DNA of 13,600 nucleotides from an uncultured Anaerococcus sp. GTDB taxonomy: Bacteria > Bacillota > Clostridia > Tissierellales > Peptoniphilaceae. Position numbers and translations under genes: made by a program. The DNA lies in the NCBI GenBank assembly GCA_902465755.1, contig CABQOK010000016.1:1-13600 (forward strand), written 5' to 3'. Under the pieces are notes generated by a model, which made no database searches, was not told the DNA's origin, and saw only the letters and a program-made list of their open reading frames with translations. Position 1 is the stretch's first letter; each line of letters starts with the position of its first letter. This document shows, piece by piece, positions 6,304-13,600 of the stretch.

Positions 6304-7846
6304 AATTGGAATTTTTATTTTCTTTTCTAAGCTTTATTTTATGATAGATCCTATTTACCATATCCATAACTTCTGGGATTCTTGCTAGAAGAATTACTAG
6401 TCCGTAAACTAGCATAGCGACAATTATAGCTACAAATAAGGCCACAAGTCTTGGAGCAATATTAGCAAGTGCTCCATTGACTCCTACAGCAACTAAGGCC
6501 ATAAGAGCTGTCGCAAGACTTATCTTTACTAGAGAGATTAGGGAAGTCTTGAAGTTAAAGCTTCCAAATTTCTTCCTAAATTGATAAATCATCATAACTG
6601 TACCAATGGCAGTTGATAAAACTGTCGCATAGGCAAGTCCCCTTATGCCAAATATCTTAATTAGGATAAAGTTAAATATAACATTTAAAATCTGTTGGAT
6701 AATCACAACGACCACAGGAGTCTTGGAATCTCCTACTGCATAGAAGCCCCTGTCTACCACGTCTATTGTAGATTGAAAGATATTGTTTGGGGCATAGGCA
6801 GCAAGTAAGATTGCAACTGCTATAGTATCTTCTCTAGTAAAGGCTTTTCTCTCAAATACAACTCCTATAATAGGCTCAGCAAGGACTGCCATACCAATAC
6901 TAGCAGGAATTACCAGAAGCATGGTAGATACTACAGATGAGCTGATTGATTTTTTCATCTTTCCTATCTCACCGCTTGCCCCATATTCTGCTATAGTTGG
7001 AAATAGGGCTGTAGTAATAGAAATTGTAATTATTCCCGTAATCATAGTTAGCATTGTCTTTGAATAAAAGAGTTTGGAAATGGCTGCTTTTCCAAAGAAG
7101 GCCGAAGCCATAGAGTTATCTATAATTATAGAAATCTCTCCTGCTGCTGAGGATAGGACTATTGGAATAGCTACGACCATCAGACTTCTAACGTATTTAT
7201 TGTGTATATCTAAGACTTTCTTATGCTCATACCCCGCCTTCCTACAAGCCCTTGGAAAGAGTATGTATTGGAGGGAGTTACCCAAGAGGGCTCCGATAAT
7301 TAACATATAAGGATTCTTTGTGATTCCCGTAAGAACAGTAAATATAATGATTATAATATTCATTATAATTCCTGTGATTGCAGGATCAAAGAAGTTGCCC
7401 TTTAGATTCAAATATCCCCTAAATACTGCTGAATAAAGATAAGCAAATACTGCAAACATCATTATTCTAGTATAGTTTGTGGCAAGGTCTAGAGACTTTC
7501 CGCTTAGATCTGGAGAAAGGATTTTGGAAAATGGCCTTGCAAAGATAATTCCGAATATTACTGCAAATACCCCAAATACCATAAGGATATTAAAAATATT
7601 TGAAGTAAATTCCTCAGCTACTTTTTCACCTTCTTCCTTCTTTGCCTTATTATAAATTGGAATAAATCCTGAAATTATTCCGACAGCTACGAAGTTTGCA
7701 ATAACAACCGGCAGGGTGTTGGCGGTTGTGTATATACTTTTTAAATCACCTGCTCCTATGTATGACGCCATAACAGACTCTCTCAAGAATCCAAAAATCT
7801 TGGAGATTATCGTCACAAACATGAGCATTATAGTAGTTTGACCCAT
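6302..7846 (-). CDS. murJ: MurJ/MviN-family lipid II flippase homologue
   Basis: The 514-residue polytopic membrane protein is almost entirely hydrophobic segments, consistent with the 14-helix MOP-superfamily fold of MurJ, which moves lipid-linked peptidoglycan precursor across the membrane. Family marks are the N-terminal SKIFGFLRE (15-23), GAG (31-33), the FIPIY stretch (61-65) and DRGFYAVGDSKTP (365-377), which matches the conserved helix 9-10 region. Aligned by eye to E. coli MurJ, Arg24 is kept (Arg22), but Arg18 is Lys16, Asp39 is Ser37 and Arg52 is Ala50. It may therefore be a divergent MurJ or a related wall-polymer or polysaccharide flippase. It is a single gene with its own promoter and terminator. 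Ribosome site GAGAGG lies 5 nt before the ATG. Family is firm, substrate less so. Confidence 0.88.
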   Translation of the reverse strand: MGQTTIMLMFVTIISKIFGFLRESVMASYIGAGDLKSIYTTANTLPVVIANFVAVGIISGFIPIYNKAKKEEGEKVAEEFTSNIFNILMVFGVFAVIFGIIFARPFSKILSPDLSGKSLDLATNYTRIMMFAVFAYLYSAVFRGYLNLKGNFFDPAITGIIMNIIIIIFTVLTGITKNPYMLIIGALLGNSLQYILFPRACRKAGYEHKKVLDIHNKYVRSLMVVAIPIVLSSAAGEISIIIDNSMASAFFGKAAISKLFYSKTMLTMITGIITISITTALFPTIAEYGASGEIGKMKKSISSSVVSTMLLVIPASIGMAVLAEPIIGVVFERKAFTREDTIAVAILLAAYAPNNIFQSTIDVVDRGFYAVGDSKTPVVVVIIQQILNVIFNFILIKIFGIRGLAYATVLSTAIGTVMMIYQFRKKFGSFNFKTSLISLVKISLATALMALVAVGVNGALANIAPRLVALFVAIIVAMLVYGLVILLARIPEVMDMVNRIYHKIKLRKENKNSN

Positions 7847-7875
7847 AGTTACCTCTCTTTATTTCTTATCTTCTT

Positions 7876-7903
7876 ATTATATCATTTAGACTGATAAAGA
7901 CAA
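7876..7903 (-). promoter_or_regulatory. Promoter of the murJ-like gene
   Basis: On the minus strand TTGTCT (7903-7898, 4 of 6) and TATAAT (7881-7876, 6 of 6) are 16 bp apart, 30 bp before the start codon. The remaining bases between here and the hydrogenase terminator show nothing else I can name. Confidence 0.6.
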
Positions 7904-7959
7904 ATAAATTATCGCCTAATAGGGACTACAAAATAATATCCTAAGTAAGAAATGACTAT

Positions 7960-8013
7960 AAAAAGCCCTACTCAAAGAAGATTTAATTATATTTATTCTT
8001 CGAGTGAGGGCTT
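7960..8013 (-). terminator. Long hairpin terminator of the hydrogenase unit
   Basis: On the minus strand the arms 8013-7996 and 7979-7963 pair as 7 bp plus 10 bp around a single bulged C, with one G-T pair. The loop is 16 nt and AT-rich. A T-run (7964-7960) closes the element. It starts 19 bp after the hydrogenase stop codon. Confidence 0.85.
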
Positions 8014-8032
8014 ATCTTATATTGTTATAATA

Positions 8033-9559
8033 TTATTTTTGTAATTTGCTATCATCTGGTCTATCTTCTACTGGAATCTTCTCATTATCAGCAGGAGATC
8101 TATAGATTGATTCAGCAGCGAAGGCCTTAACTTTCTTGCCGGTCTTATTTTCTGCAACTACTGTTCCAGGTCCTCCGACACAGCCTCCCATACAAGCCAT
8201 ACCTTCTATTAGCTTGCCGTCCATCCTGCCAAGTTTGGCCATTCTTGCAAGCTTAACGCAGTTGTCTAGTCCTTCTGCATTTTCTATATCAACCTTGACG
8301 TCTGGATCGATTTCTCCGATTCTCCTCTTAACAGCTTCGGCAACACCACCGCTAACTGCGTAGAATCTTCCTGTCTCTGAGGCATCCATCATTGGCTCAT
8401 CTACTTCGATCTCTGATGGTTCGATTCCCTTAGCAAGGAACATTCCTAGAAGTTCTTCGTAGGTTATTACGAAGTCTATTACTTCAGCTACTTCTTCTTC
8501 AAGAGCTTCGAGTTTCTTGGATATACATGGTCCTATAAATACTACTTCACAGTTTGGATCACGTTTTTTCATTTGTTTTCCTGAATAAATCATTGGTGTT
8601 GATGATTCAGAAATCCTGTCGTTTATATCTGGGAATTGCTTTCTTACCATAGATTTCCATGAGAAACAACAGCTAGTTCCCATGAATGGAATCTTGCCTG
8701 TTGGAACTTGTTCTAAGAACTCATGGGCTTCGTTCATTGTAGTAAGGTCAGCTCCGAGTCCTACTTCTATAACATCTTCAAAGCCAAGTTGTTTGATAGC
8801 TTCTCTGATTTGTTCTGGACTTACATTTACACCAAATTGTCCGACAAATGATGGTGCAATTATAGCATAAACTTTCTTATCAGATTGTAGGGATTTGATA
8901 AGTTGGTAGATCTCGCTCTTATCTGAGATTGCTCCAAATGGGCAAGTTATAATACATCTGCCGCAAGCTACGCACTTATCTTCGTCGATTTTAGCACGAC
9001 CTAATTCATCAGATCCAATTGCCTTTACTCCACAAGATTCTGCACAAGGTCTTTTTTGGTGGTTGATTGCTTGATATGGACAAGCAGCCACACATTTACC
9101 GCACTTGATACATTTATCTTGATCTATTATTGCTCCCTTAGCAGTATATGTAACAGCGTTTTTAGGGCAGACATTCACACAAGGATGTCCAATACAAGCA
9201 TGGCATTGGTCTGTTACTGTGACTTTGTTTTCTGGGCAAGCTTCGCAGGCAATTTTTATAACAGAGACTAAAGGTGGATTGTAGATTCTTTTGTCATAAT
9301 CCATCTCGTCAAGGCCTTCTGTGACAGCATCTGTATTAGCTGCACTTCTTGCGTCAAGACCTATACACATTCTTAGCCTTTCGCCCATTACTGCTCTTTC
9401 TCTAAAGATATTTTCCCTATATCTCGCTTCCTCTCCTGGAAGGATGTCAAACACTTCTAGGGCAATATCCGTAATTGGCCTATTTTCGTAGGCAATTTTG
9501 GCAACTGCCTCGAAGGCCATCCTTCTAATGTTAAGTATATCTATGTATGATTCTTTCAT
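8033..9559 (-). CDS. Monomeric [FeFe]-hydrogenase, group-B-like
   Basis: The 508-residue protein should catalyse H2 formation/oxidation, with ferredoxin as the likely electron partner. The H-cluster ligands are present in three motifs: TSCCFSW (295-301), GPCISKKLE (343-351) and EGMACMGGCVGGPG (452-465), giving Cys298, Cys345, Cys456 and Cys460. These differ from classic group A motifs (TSCCPxW, MPCxxKxxE, ExMxCxxGCxxGGG). The N-terminal half carries Cys105/108, Cys119/122/127/131, Cys150/153/156/160, Cys172/176 and Cys196/199/202/206. These 16 cysteines could hold up to four [4Fe-4S] clusters, two of them in recognisable ferredoxin repeats. No signal peptide is seen, so it is cytoplasmic. A small Cys protein lies 18 bp upstream in the same unit. 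The maturases HydE, HydF and HydG are not in the window. Hydrogenase is secure; the group B assignment is from motif memory. A hydrogen-sensing role is possible. Confidence 0.92.
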   Translation of the reverse strand: MKESYIDILNIRRMAFEAVAKIAYENRPITDIALEVFDILPGEEARYRENIFRERAVMGERLRMCIGLDARSAANTDAVTEGLDEMDYDKRIYNPPLVSVIKIACEACPENKVTVTDQCHACIGHPCVNVCPKNAVTYTAKGAIIDQDKCIKCGKCVAACPYQAINHQKRPCAESCGVKAIGSDELGRAKIDEDKCVACGRCIITCPFGAISDKSEIYQLIKSLQSDKKVYAIIAPSFVGQFGVNVSPEQIREAIKQLGFEDVIEVGLGADLTTMNEAHEFLEQVPTGKIPFMGTSCCFSWKSMVRKQFPDINDRISESSTPMIYSGKQMKKRDPNCEVVFIGPCISKKLEALEEEVAEVIDFVITYEELLGMFLAKGIEPSEIEVDEPMMDASETGRFYAVSGGVAEAVKRRIGEIDPDVKVDIENAEGLDNCVKLARMAKLGRMDGKLIEGMACMGGCVGGPGTVVAENKTGKKVKAFAAESIYRSPADNEKIPVEDRPDDSKLQK

Positions 9560-9577
9560 TATTAACCTCTTCTTTTC

Positions 9578-9859
9578 CTATTTTTCTGGTTTTAATTTAT
9601 CAAACATCATCTCCATCATAACCTCTGGCTTAGCCTTCTTTATATATGTATCGTCGATTTTTACTAATGGAGCGTTTTTAGATGGATTTTCAATTTCATC
9701 CATTATATTTTCGTAGACAATTTCAATTTCTGGAGCATCTCCTAAGCCCTCAAGCTCATAAGCGTACTCTATATCGGTTTTCACAATGTTTGCTGAATCG
9801 TATAAGAATTCGTTTCCGTGGGCGGTGCATCTAGCACATGAACATACAGTTACTTTCAT
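9578..9859 (-). CDS. Small thioredoxin-like ferredoxin-type protein, upstream partner of the hydrogenase
   Basis: The 93-residue acidic protein begins MKVTVCSCARCTAHG, with cysteines at 6, 8 and 11 and no others. The C-terminal stretch APLVKIDDTYIKKAKPE resembles the end of NuoE/thioredoxin-like [2Fe-2S] ferredoxins, where a strand leads into the final helix. The usual second Cys pair of that family is missing, so binding of a standard [2Fe-2S] cluster is doubtful; a role as a redox adaptor or structural partner is possible. The ATG at 9859 is chosen because GGAGG (9865-9869) sits 5 nt before it. A longer reading from 9916 would start with 19 extra residues inside the promoter and lacks a ribosome site. 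It is followed after 18 bp by the hydrogenase gene, so the two are surely cotranscribed. The function is inferred from context and weak similarity. Confidence 0.75.
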   Translation of the reverse strand: MKVTVCSCARCTAHGNEFLYDSANIVKTDIEYAYELEGLGDAPEIEIVYENIMDEIENPSKNAPLVKIDDTYIKKAKPEVMMEMMFDKLKPEK

Positions 9860-9887
9860 AATCTCCTCCAAATATATTCTTAATAAA

Positions 9888-9916
9888 ATTGTATCAAATT
9901 TAACAGGATATAGCAA
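9888..9916 (-). promoter_or_regulatory. Promoter of the small redox protein-hydrogenase unit
   Basis: On the minus strand TTGCTA (9916-9911, 4 of 6) and TACAAT (9893-9888, 5 of 6) are 17 bp apart. It lies directly behind the histidine kinase gene (stop at 9925). The leader to the ATG at 9859 would be about 22 nt. Confidence 0.55.
9889..9906. promoter_or_regulatory. Possible Rex operator over the hydrogenase promoter
   Basis: TTGTATC-AAAT-TTAACAG matches the clostridial Rex consensus TTGTTAA-N4-TTAACAA at 10 of 14 fixed positions: 6 of 7 in one half and 4 of 7 in the other. It covers the -10 box and part of the spacer, a usual place for Rex repression of hydrogenase and fermentation genes. 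In AT-rich DNA such a match can occur by chance. Confidence 0.3.
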
Positions 9917-9924
9917 TTAATTTC

Positions 9925-11550
9925 CTAAATATCTATAATTATCCTGAAAGTCGAACCCTTGCCGACCTTGCTTGTAACCTCCAGTCCATACCCTAGGTAG
10001 TCAGCAATGTGCTTGGCTATGGATAGACCAAGCCCAGTCGATCTATTATCTCTTTTTCTTGCCTTGTCAGCCATGTAGAATCTTTCGAATATCCTAGGCA
10101 AATCTTTTTGGCTAATTCCTACTCCATTGTCCTTAATGAATATTATTAGTTTCTTATCTAATATTATTGAAGAAATCTCAATTCTTCCGCCATCTTCTGT
10201 ATATTTAATGGCATTTTCATAAATATTTGATACAAGGTCGGTAAATAAGGATATGGAAGTTCTTATTTTAAAAGACCCTACCGTATTTACTATTTTGATA
10301 TTTTTATCATCAGACCTTTTCTTGTAATTATCCACACAAAGCTCGGCTATTTCTTTTATGTCAAATTCTATTTCATCGATTCCCTGGCCATTTTCGTCAA
10401 GGCTTGAAAGTTTTAGGATATCATCTATGATCTGAAGGAGCCTATTTCCTTCCTTATAGATAATTTCTGCGAAATTTCTCACGTCACTTTCCTTGGCAAT
10501 TCCAGTAGATATTAGCTCCGCATATCCGTTAATAGAAGTTAGAGGACTTTTTAGCTCATGGCTTACATTGGCAGAAAATTCTCGTCTCATAAGCTCAGCC
10601 TTTCTTGTATCTGAGTTATCTATTATGATAATCACATAACCCATATCGTAATTATCAATGATTGGATCGACAAAGACTTTTAGGTGGAAGTTGTTTACAT
10701 CAAAGGCCATAGCCTTGGTTTTCTTAGTCCTTTGAATTTCCTTTATGGCCTCTCTGTAATCTTTATCATCAATAAGGTCTATAAAGCTTGTATCGGTGTT
10801 TTTGTCCAGATAGTTTTGAGCGGCCCTATTCATTATATCGATCCTGCCATTTTCATCGCAAATTACAAGGCCTTCCTCCATATTCTCTGTTATATCTATT
10901 ATTTCCTTAAATCTTGAAGCTTGAGTCATCTCACTTTCTTTAATTTTCCTCTTACTTTCTATTAGGTTTTCAAAGTATGGACTTATTTCTTTATATTTTG
11001 GGTCAATCCTCTTAAAATCATAATTATCATCAAATCGACTCAGTCCTTCTATGTACTTATTTACAAAATTATCTGCTTCAAACTTTATAAGTCCAATTAT
11101 AAAGAGATAAGCTATAAGATAAATTGAGATGATTTTGCCATCAAAGATATCTAAGATTGTATTTTGGGATTTGATTATAAGATTATCCCCTCCTCCTATA
11201 TAGTAGGCAGTGTTTATGGAATCATTTATCCCGTATTTAATTTCTCTAATTTTCCCATCATCTCTAATTTTAATATCCTTTAGATCTATATTATCCTTTG
11301 AAGGATAGAGAATATTTTTTTCATCATCAAAAAATATTAGCTTATATTTTGGATAAGTCTTTTCAAAATTTTTTATTATATTTTTATCTCCATTTTTTAT
11401 CTCATAGAAAATAAAGCCCAAAGAATCCTCCATGAATTCATTTTGAGCTTTATTTTTTCCTCTAAAGACTATGCTTATATTTATTAAAAATGTTACAAGC
11501 ATTACAAGGCTAAATATCCTTATAAGGCTTTTTTCTAGTAAATCTTTCAT
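9925..11550 (-). CDS. Sensor histidine kinase, PhoR-like (PAS-HisKA-HATPase)
   Basis: The 541-residue membrane kinase has a first membrane helix at about 10-28, an extracytoplasmic domain of about 105 residues, and a second helix at about 137-156. A PAS-type domain follows at about 212-315, starting EIIDITENMEEGLVICDENG. The HisKA segment FSANVSHELKSPLTS carries the phospho-acceptor His331. The ATPase domain has the N-box with Asn442 and Asn446, DNGVG with Asp474, FERFY, and the GLGLS lid (506-510). Order and motifs match PhoR/WalK-type kinases. Because it is last in a pstB-phoU operon and overlaps its response regulator by 4 bp (ATGA), phosphate sensing is the most likely job, with PhoU and the Pst transporter as input. 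I see no clear HAMP domain. No convincing terminator follows, so some transcripts may run on into the hydrogenase unit. Confidence 0.9.
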   Translation of the reverse strand: MKDLLEKSLIRIFSLVMLVTFLINISIVFRGKNKAQNEFMEDSLGFIFYEIKNGDKNIIKNFEKTYPKYKLIFFDDEKNILYPSKDNIDLKDIKIRDDGKIREIKYGINDSINTAYYIGGGDNLIIKSQNTILDIFDGKIISIYLIAYLFIIGLIKFEADNFVNKYIEGLSRFDDNYDFKRIDPKYKEISPYFENLIESKRKIKESEMTQASRFKEIIDITENMEEGLVICDENGRIDIMNRAAQNYLDKNTDTSFIDLIDDKDYREAIKEIQRTKKTKAMAFDVNNFHLKVFVDPIIDNYDMGYVIIIIDNSDTRKAELMRREFSANVSHELKSPLTSINGYAELISTGIAKESDVRNFAEIIYKEGNRLLQIIDDILKLSSLDENGQGIDEIEFDIKEIAELCVDNYKKRSDDKNIKIVNTVGSFKIRTSISLFTDLVSNIYENAIKYTEDGGRIEISSIILDKKLIIFIKDNGVGISQKDLPRIFERFYMADKARKRDNRSTGLGLSIAKHIADYLGYGLEVTSKVGKGSTFRIIIDI

Positions 11551-12206
11551 ATTTCACCAAATTTATAGCCTAGATTTCTAACAGTTTCTATATATTTTCC
11601 AGCTTTCTTTAGCTTAGCCCTAAGACTTGCTATATGAACATCTACTGTTCTAGTCTCTCCCTCGTAGTCGTAGCCCCAAACTTTAAGTAAGAAGTCATCA
11701 CGAGTTATTACATTTCCGATATTAGACATAAAAAGAAGTAGCATCTCAAATTCTTTGTAGGTTAAGTCTATCTTCTCGCCGTCTACCTTAACAGAACGCT
11801 TTTTCATATTAAGTCTTACTTCTTTATAGCTTATGTGATCTGTATCTTTCTTTTTACTTCTTCTAAGGACAGCCTTGACTCTGCTTATTAATTCTAAGAT
11901 TGAGAAAGGTTTTGTAATATAATCATCCGCCCCAAGGTCAAGACCCATCACCTTATCAAACTCATCAGTCCTTGCTGTAAGCATAATTATGGGCATATCA
12001 GAAAACTCTCTAATCTCCTTTAGGATACTTATGCCGTCCTTTTCTGGAAGCATTATATCAAGTATTAGAAGCTCACCTGAATTGTCTTTTACCTGACTTA
12101 CAATTTGTGATCCGTCTTCGTAGCCAGCTACCTCATAGCCTTTTTCTCTTAGGGCATATTCTACTAAATTTCTTATAGACTTATCGTCTTCGACAACGTA
12201 TATCAT
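11547..12206 (-). CDS. OmpR/PhoB-family response regulator
   Basis: The 219-residue protein has a receiver domain (1-115) with acidic Asp7/Asp8, phospho-acceptor Asp50 in LLILDIMLP, Thr77 and Lys99. A winged-helix DNA-binding domain covers about 125-219 with the typical TVDVHIASLRAKL recognition-helix segment and the ETVRNLGYKF end. The start codon abuts the phoU stop (TAGATG), with a GAGG ribosome site inside the end of phoU, and the stop overlaps the kinase start by 4 bp. It should be phosphorylated by that kinase. Placement with pstB and phoU points to control of phosphate-starvation genes, including its own operon (PhoB/PhoP role). The operon's promoter lies outside the window, so no Pho box can be checked here. 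Family is certain; the phosphate role comes from context. Confidence 0.92.
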   Translation of the reverse strand: MIYVVEDDKSIRNLVEYALREKGYEVAGYEDGSQIVSQVKDNSGELLILDIMLPEKDGISILKEIREFSDMPIIMLTARTDEFDKVMGLDLGADDYITKPFSILELISRVKAVLRRSKKKDTDHISYKEVRLNMKKRSVKVDGEKIDLTYKEFEMLLLFMSNIGNVITRDDFLLKVWGYDYEGETRTVDVHIASLRAKLKKAGKYIETVRNLGYKFGEI

Positions 12207-12824
12207 CTAAAGCCTCGTTGCAAGATCTGCTACTCTCGCGAGCCTATCTCCTAACCTTTCAAAATACTTGTAGAGGAGAACTTTTTCTGATAATTCAATA
12301 GGACCTATATTATCCTCTTTGTTTTCTCTTGAAATATATGAGACTGCCCCCTCAAAGAGCTTGTTGTTTATTTCATCTTTCTTAATAGTTTCCTTAGCAA
12401 GGTCCATATCATAGTTTACGAAAGAATTGATAGCATCTTTTGCCATCTTTGTCTCATTTTCTATGAACTCCTTTACAAAGTCTTTTTCTCTTTCGTTTAA
12501 AGAATATTCACCTAATATGAAAGAAACTTGTTCGAAATGTCCTGCTATTCTCTTAAATGATGAAGCCAGCTTCAATGACATTTGTATTAGCTTTAAGTCT
12601 TTGGCAACCGGTTGTTGAAGGGCCATTAGCTCGAAGCCAAGACTTTCAATATCACTTGATTTTCTTCTGATATCATCGTGAAGATCAATTATATCATCAA
12701 GATCATCTTCATTGGAATTTTCTATATATTGGCCGATTTTCTCATAAGAGATTATGACATAATCCATAAGTTCTTTGGCCATTTTCTTGATATTGTCTAA
12801 ATCTTCATTGTATTTTATTCTCAT
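12207..12824 (-). CDS. phoU: PhoU-type phosphate signalling/transport regulator
   Basis: The 205-residue, all-helical protein is built of two similar three-helix halves, as usual for PhoU. Each half shows the typical metal/contact helix: KRIAGHFEQV near residue 90, and FERLGDRLARVADLA at the C-terminus. PhoU damps Pst uptake and keeps PhoR in its phosphatase state when phosphate is plentiful; that is family knowledge. It lies between pstB and the two-component genes, the expected place for such a link. The ATG at 12824 is preferred: it starts 1 bp after the pstB stop and 10 nt after GGAAGG (12835-12840). A TTG at 12833 in the same frame would leave almost no ribosome-site spacing. The stop is directly followed by the response regulator ATG. 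Confidence 0.9.
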   Translation of the reverse strand: MRIKYNEDLDNIKKMAKELMDYVIISYEKIGQYIENSNEDDLDDIIDLHDDIRRKSSDIESLGFELMALQQPVAKDLKLIQMSLKLASSFKRIAGHFEQVSFILGEYSLNEREKDFVKEFIENETKMAKDAINSFVNYDMDLAKETIKKDEINNKLFEGAVSYISRENKEDNIGPIELSEKVLLYKYFERLGDRLARVADLATRL

Positions 12825-12825
12825 A

Positions 12826-13600
12826 TCAACCAAACCTTCCAGTTATATAATCTTCTGTTCTCTTATCTTTTGGATTCTCGAATATATCTATGGTTTCGGA
12901 CATCTCTACCACCTCTCCTGTTAAGAAGAAGGCAGTTTGATCTGAAATTCTTGCTGCTTGTTGCATATTATGGGTCACAATTACTATTGTATATTCGTTC
13001 TTTAGTCCGTCCAAGAGGTCTTCTATGGCTGATGTCGAAATTGGGTCAAGGGCACTTGTTGGCTCATCCATCAAGATTACATTAGGATTTACAGAAAGAG
13101 TTCTTGCTATACAGATTCTTTGCTGCTGACCCCCTGAAAATGACAGAGCATTTTGGTCTAGCTTATCTTTTACTTCATCCCAAATAGCAGCTGACTTTAG
13201 AGATTTCTCTACAATCTGATCTAGTGTGTCTTTATCCTTAATTCCAGAAATCTTTGGACCATAGGTGATGTTATCATAAACGGACTTTGAAAAAGGGTTA
13301 GGTGATTGGAAAACCATTCCAACCCTTCTTCTTAATTCTACTACATCTACGTCCTTTTTGTAAATATCTTCCCCATCAATTGTGATGAGTCCTTCTATCT
13401 TACAATCATCTACTAGGTCATTCATCCTATTAAAACACCTTAACATGGTGGACTTACCACAACCAGAAGGACCGATAAAGGCTGTGATTTTTCCCTTTTT
13501 GATATCCATGTTGACTTTCTTAAGAGCCTTGAAGTCCCCATAATATAGGTCGAGGTCCCTAACTCCTATGGCAGTCTTGTTATTTGTTATTATTTCTTTA
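12826..13600 (-). CDS. pstB: Phosphate ABC transporter ATP-binding protein (5' end beyond window)
   Basis: The frame stays open to the right edge, giving 257 visible residues plus the stop. E. coli PstB has 257, so only a few N-terminal residues are likely missing. The visible start includes [18 protein letters not shown], the typical PstB first strands. Then come Walker [10 protein letters not shown] (residues 43-51 of the visible part), Q-loop Gln98, signature FSGGQQQR (154-161, Phe for the usual Leu), Walker B VILMDE ending at Glu179, and the H-loop His210 in VTHNMQQA. The ATG at 13509 is internal, because the PstB-specific N-terminus lies before it. The product is the cytoplasmic ATPase of the PstSCAB high-affinity phosphate importer; pstA/pstC are expected just beyond the right edge. 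The stop is 1 bp from the phoU start, so the genes are coupled. Confidence 0.95.

Noticed and set aside
7847..7959. Possible riboswitch or small RNA in the gap before murJ
   Set aside because: Apart from the promoter and the neighbouring terminator there is no stem structure or conserved motif I can recognise in this AT-rich stretch.
9056..9271. Plus-strand open frame opposite the hydrogenase ferredoxin domain
   Set aside because: It is a shadow of the Cys-rich coding sequence, with no start signal of its own.
9860..9916. A longer N-terminus for the small redox protein, starting at 9916
   Set aside because: The extra 19 residues lie in the promoter region and have no ribosome site, while the ATG at 9859 has GGAGG at the right distance.
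12825..12833. TTG start for phoU at 12833
   Set aside because: It leaves only 1 nt to the GGAAGG site. ATG at 12824 has suitable spacing and sits next to the pstB stop.
13509..13509. pstB starting at the ATG at 13509
   Set aside because: The frame upstream encodes typical PstB N-terminal strands up to the window edge, so the ATG is internal and the gene is cut by the edge.

Overview
The window is low-GC, tightly packed bacterial DNA. Most genes lie on the minus strand; one two-gene unit lies on the plus strand. AT-rich codon use, strong Shine-Dalgarno sites, many ATGA-type start/stop overlaps and a monomeric [FeFe]-hydrogenase suggest an obligately anaerobic, fermentative Firmicute. A Gram-positive anaerobic coccus of the Peptoniphilaceae (Anaerococcus/Peptoniphilus-like) is my best guess, but this rests on general resemblance and not on a marker gene. 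I see no mobile element, CRISPR array, tRNA or rRNA.

Layout from left to right. (1) Positions 1-3475, minus strand: a translationally coupled operon of a MarR-type regulator followed by two ABC-exporter half-transporters (TMD-NBD). The first half-transporter has a degenerate ATPase site. The second runs off the left edge. The operon starts from a consensus-perfect promoter whose -35/-10 spacer is filled by a 7-6-7 inverted repeat, so the regulator very probably represses its own operon. (2) Positions 3578-6206, plus strand, divergent from marR: a MoxR/CbbQ-type AAA+ ATPase overlapping a large VWA (MIDAS) protein. This looks like an AAA+/VWA chaperone-type pair whose client is unknown. Two hairpins separate it tail-to-tail from the next gene. 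(3) Positions 6302-7846, minus strand: a MurJ/MviN-family lipid flippase with its own promoter. (4) Positions 8033-9859, minus strand: a two-gene redox unit of a 93-residue Cys-containing, thioredoxin-like-ferredoxin-type protein and a group-B-like monomeric [FeFe]-hydrogenase with many Fe-S cysteines. It ends in a long hairpin terminator, and its promoter overlaps a possible Rex (NADH/NAD+ sensor) half-palindrome. (5) Positions 9925-13600, minus strand: the distal part of a phosphate operon, pstB (5' end off the window) - phoU - response regulator - PAS histidine kinase. Every junction overlaps or is nearly abutting, so phosphate uptake, its regulator PhoU and the two-component system are made together.

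How the genes fit together: the right third is phosphate import and signalling, the centre is hydrogen/redox metabolism and envelope lipid export, and the left third is a regulated drug/lipid-type exporter beside an AAA+/VWA pair of unknown client. The less routine items are the AAA+/VWA pair with its GKN P-loop, the marR operator architecture, the hydrogenase with its small partner, and a MurJ-like protein lacking residues known to matter in the E. coli enzyme.
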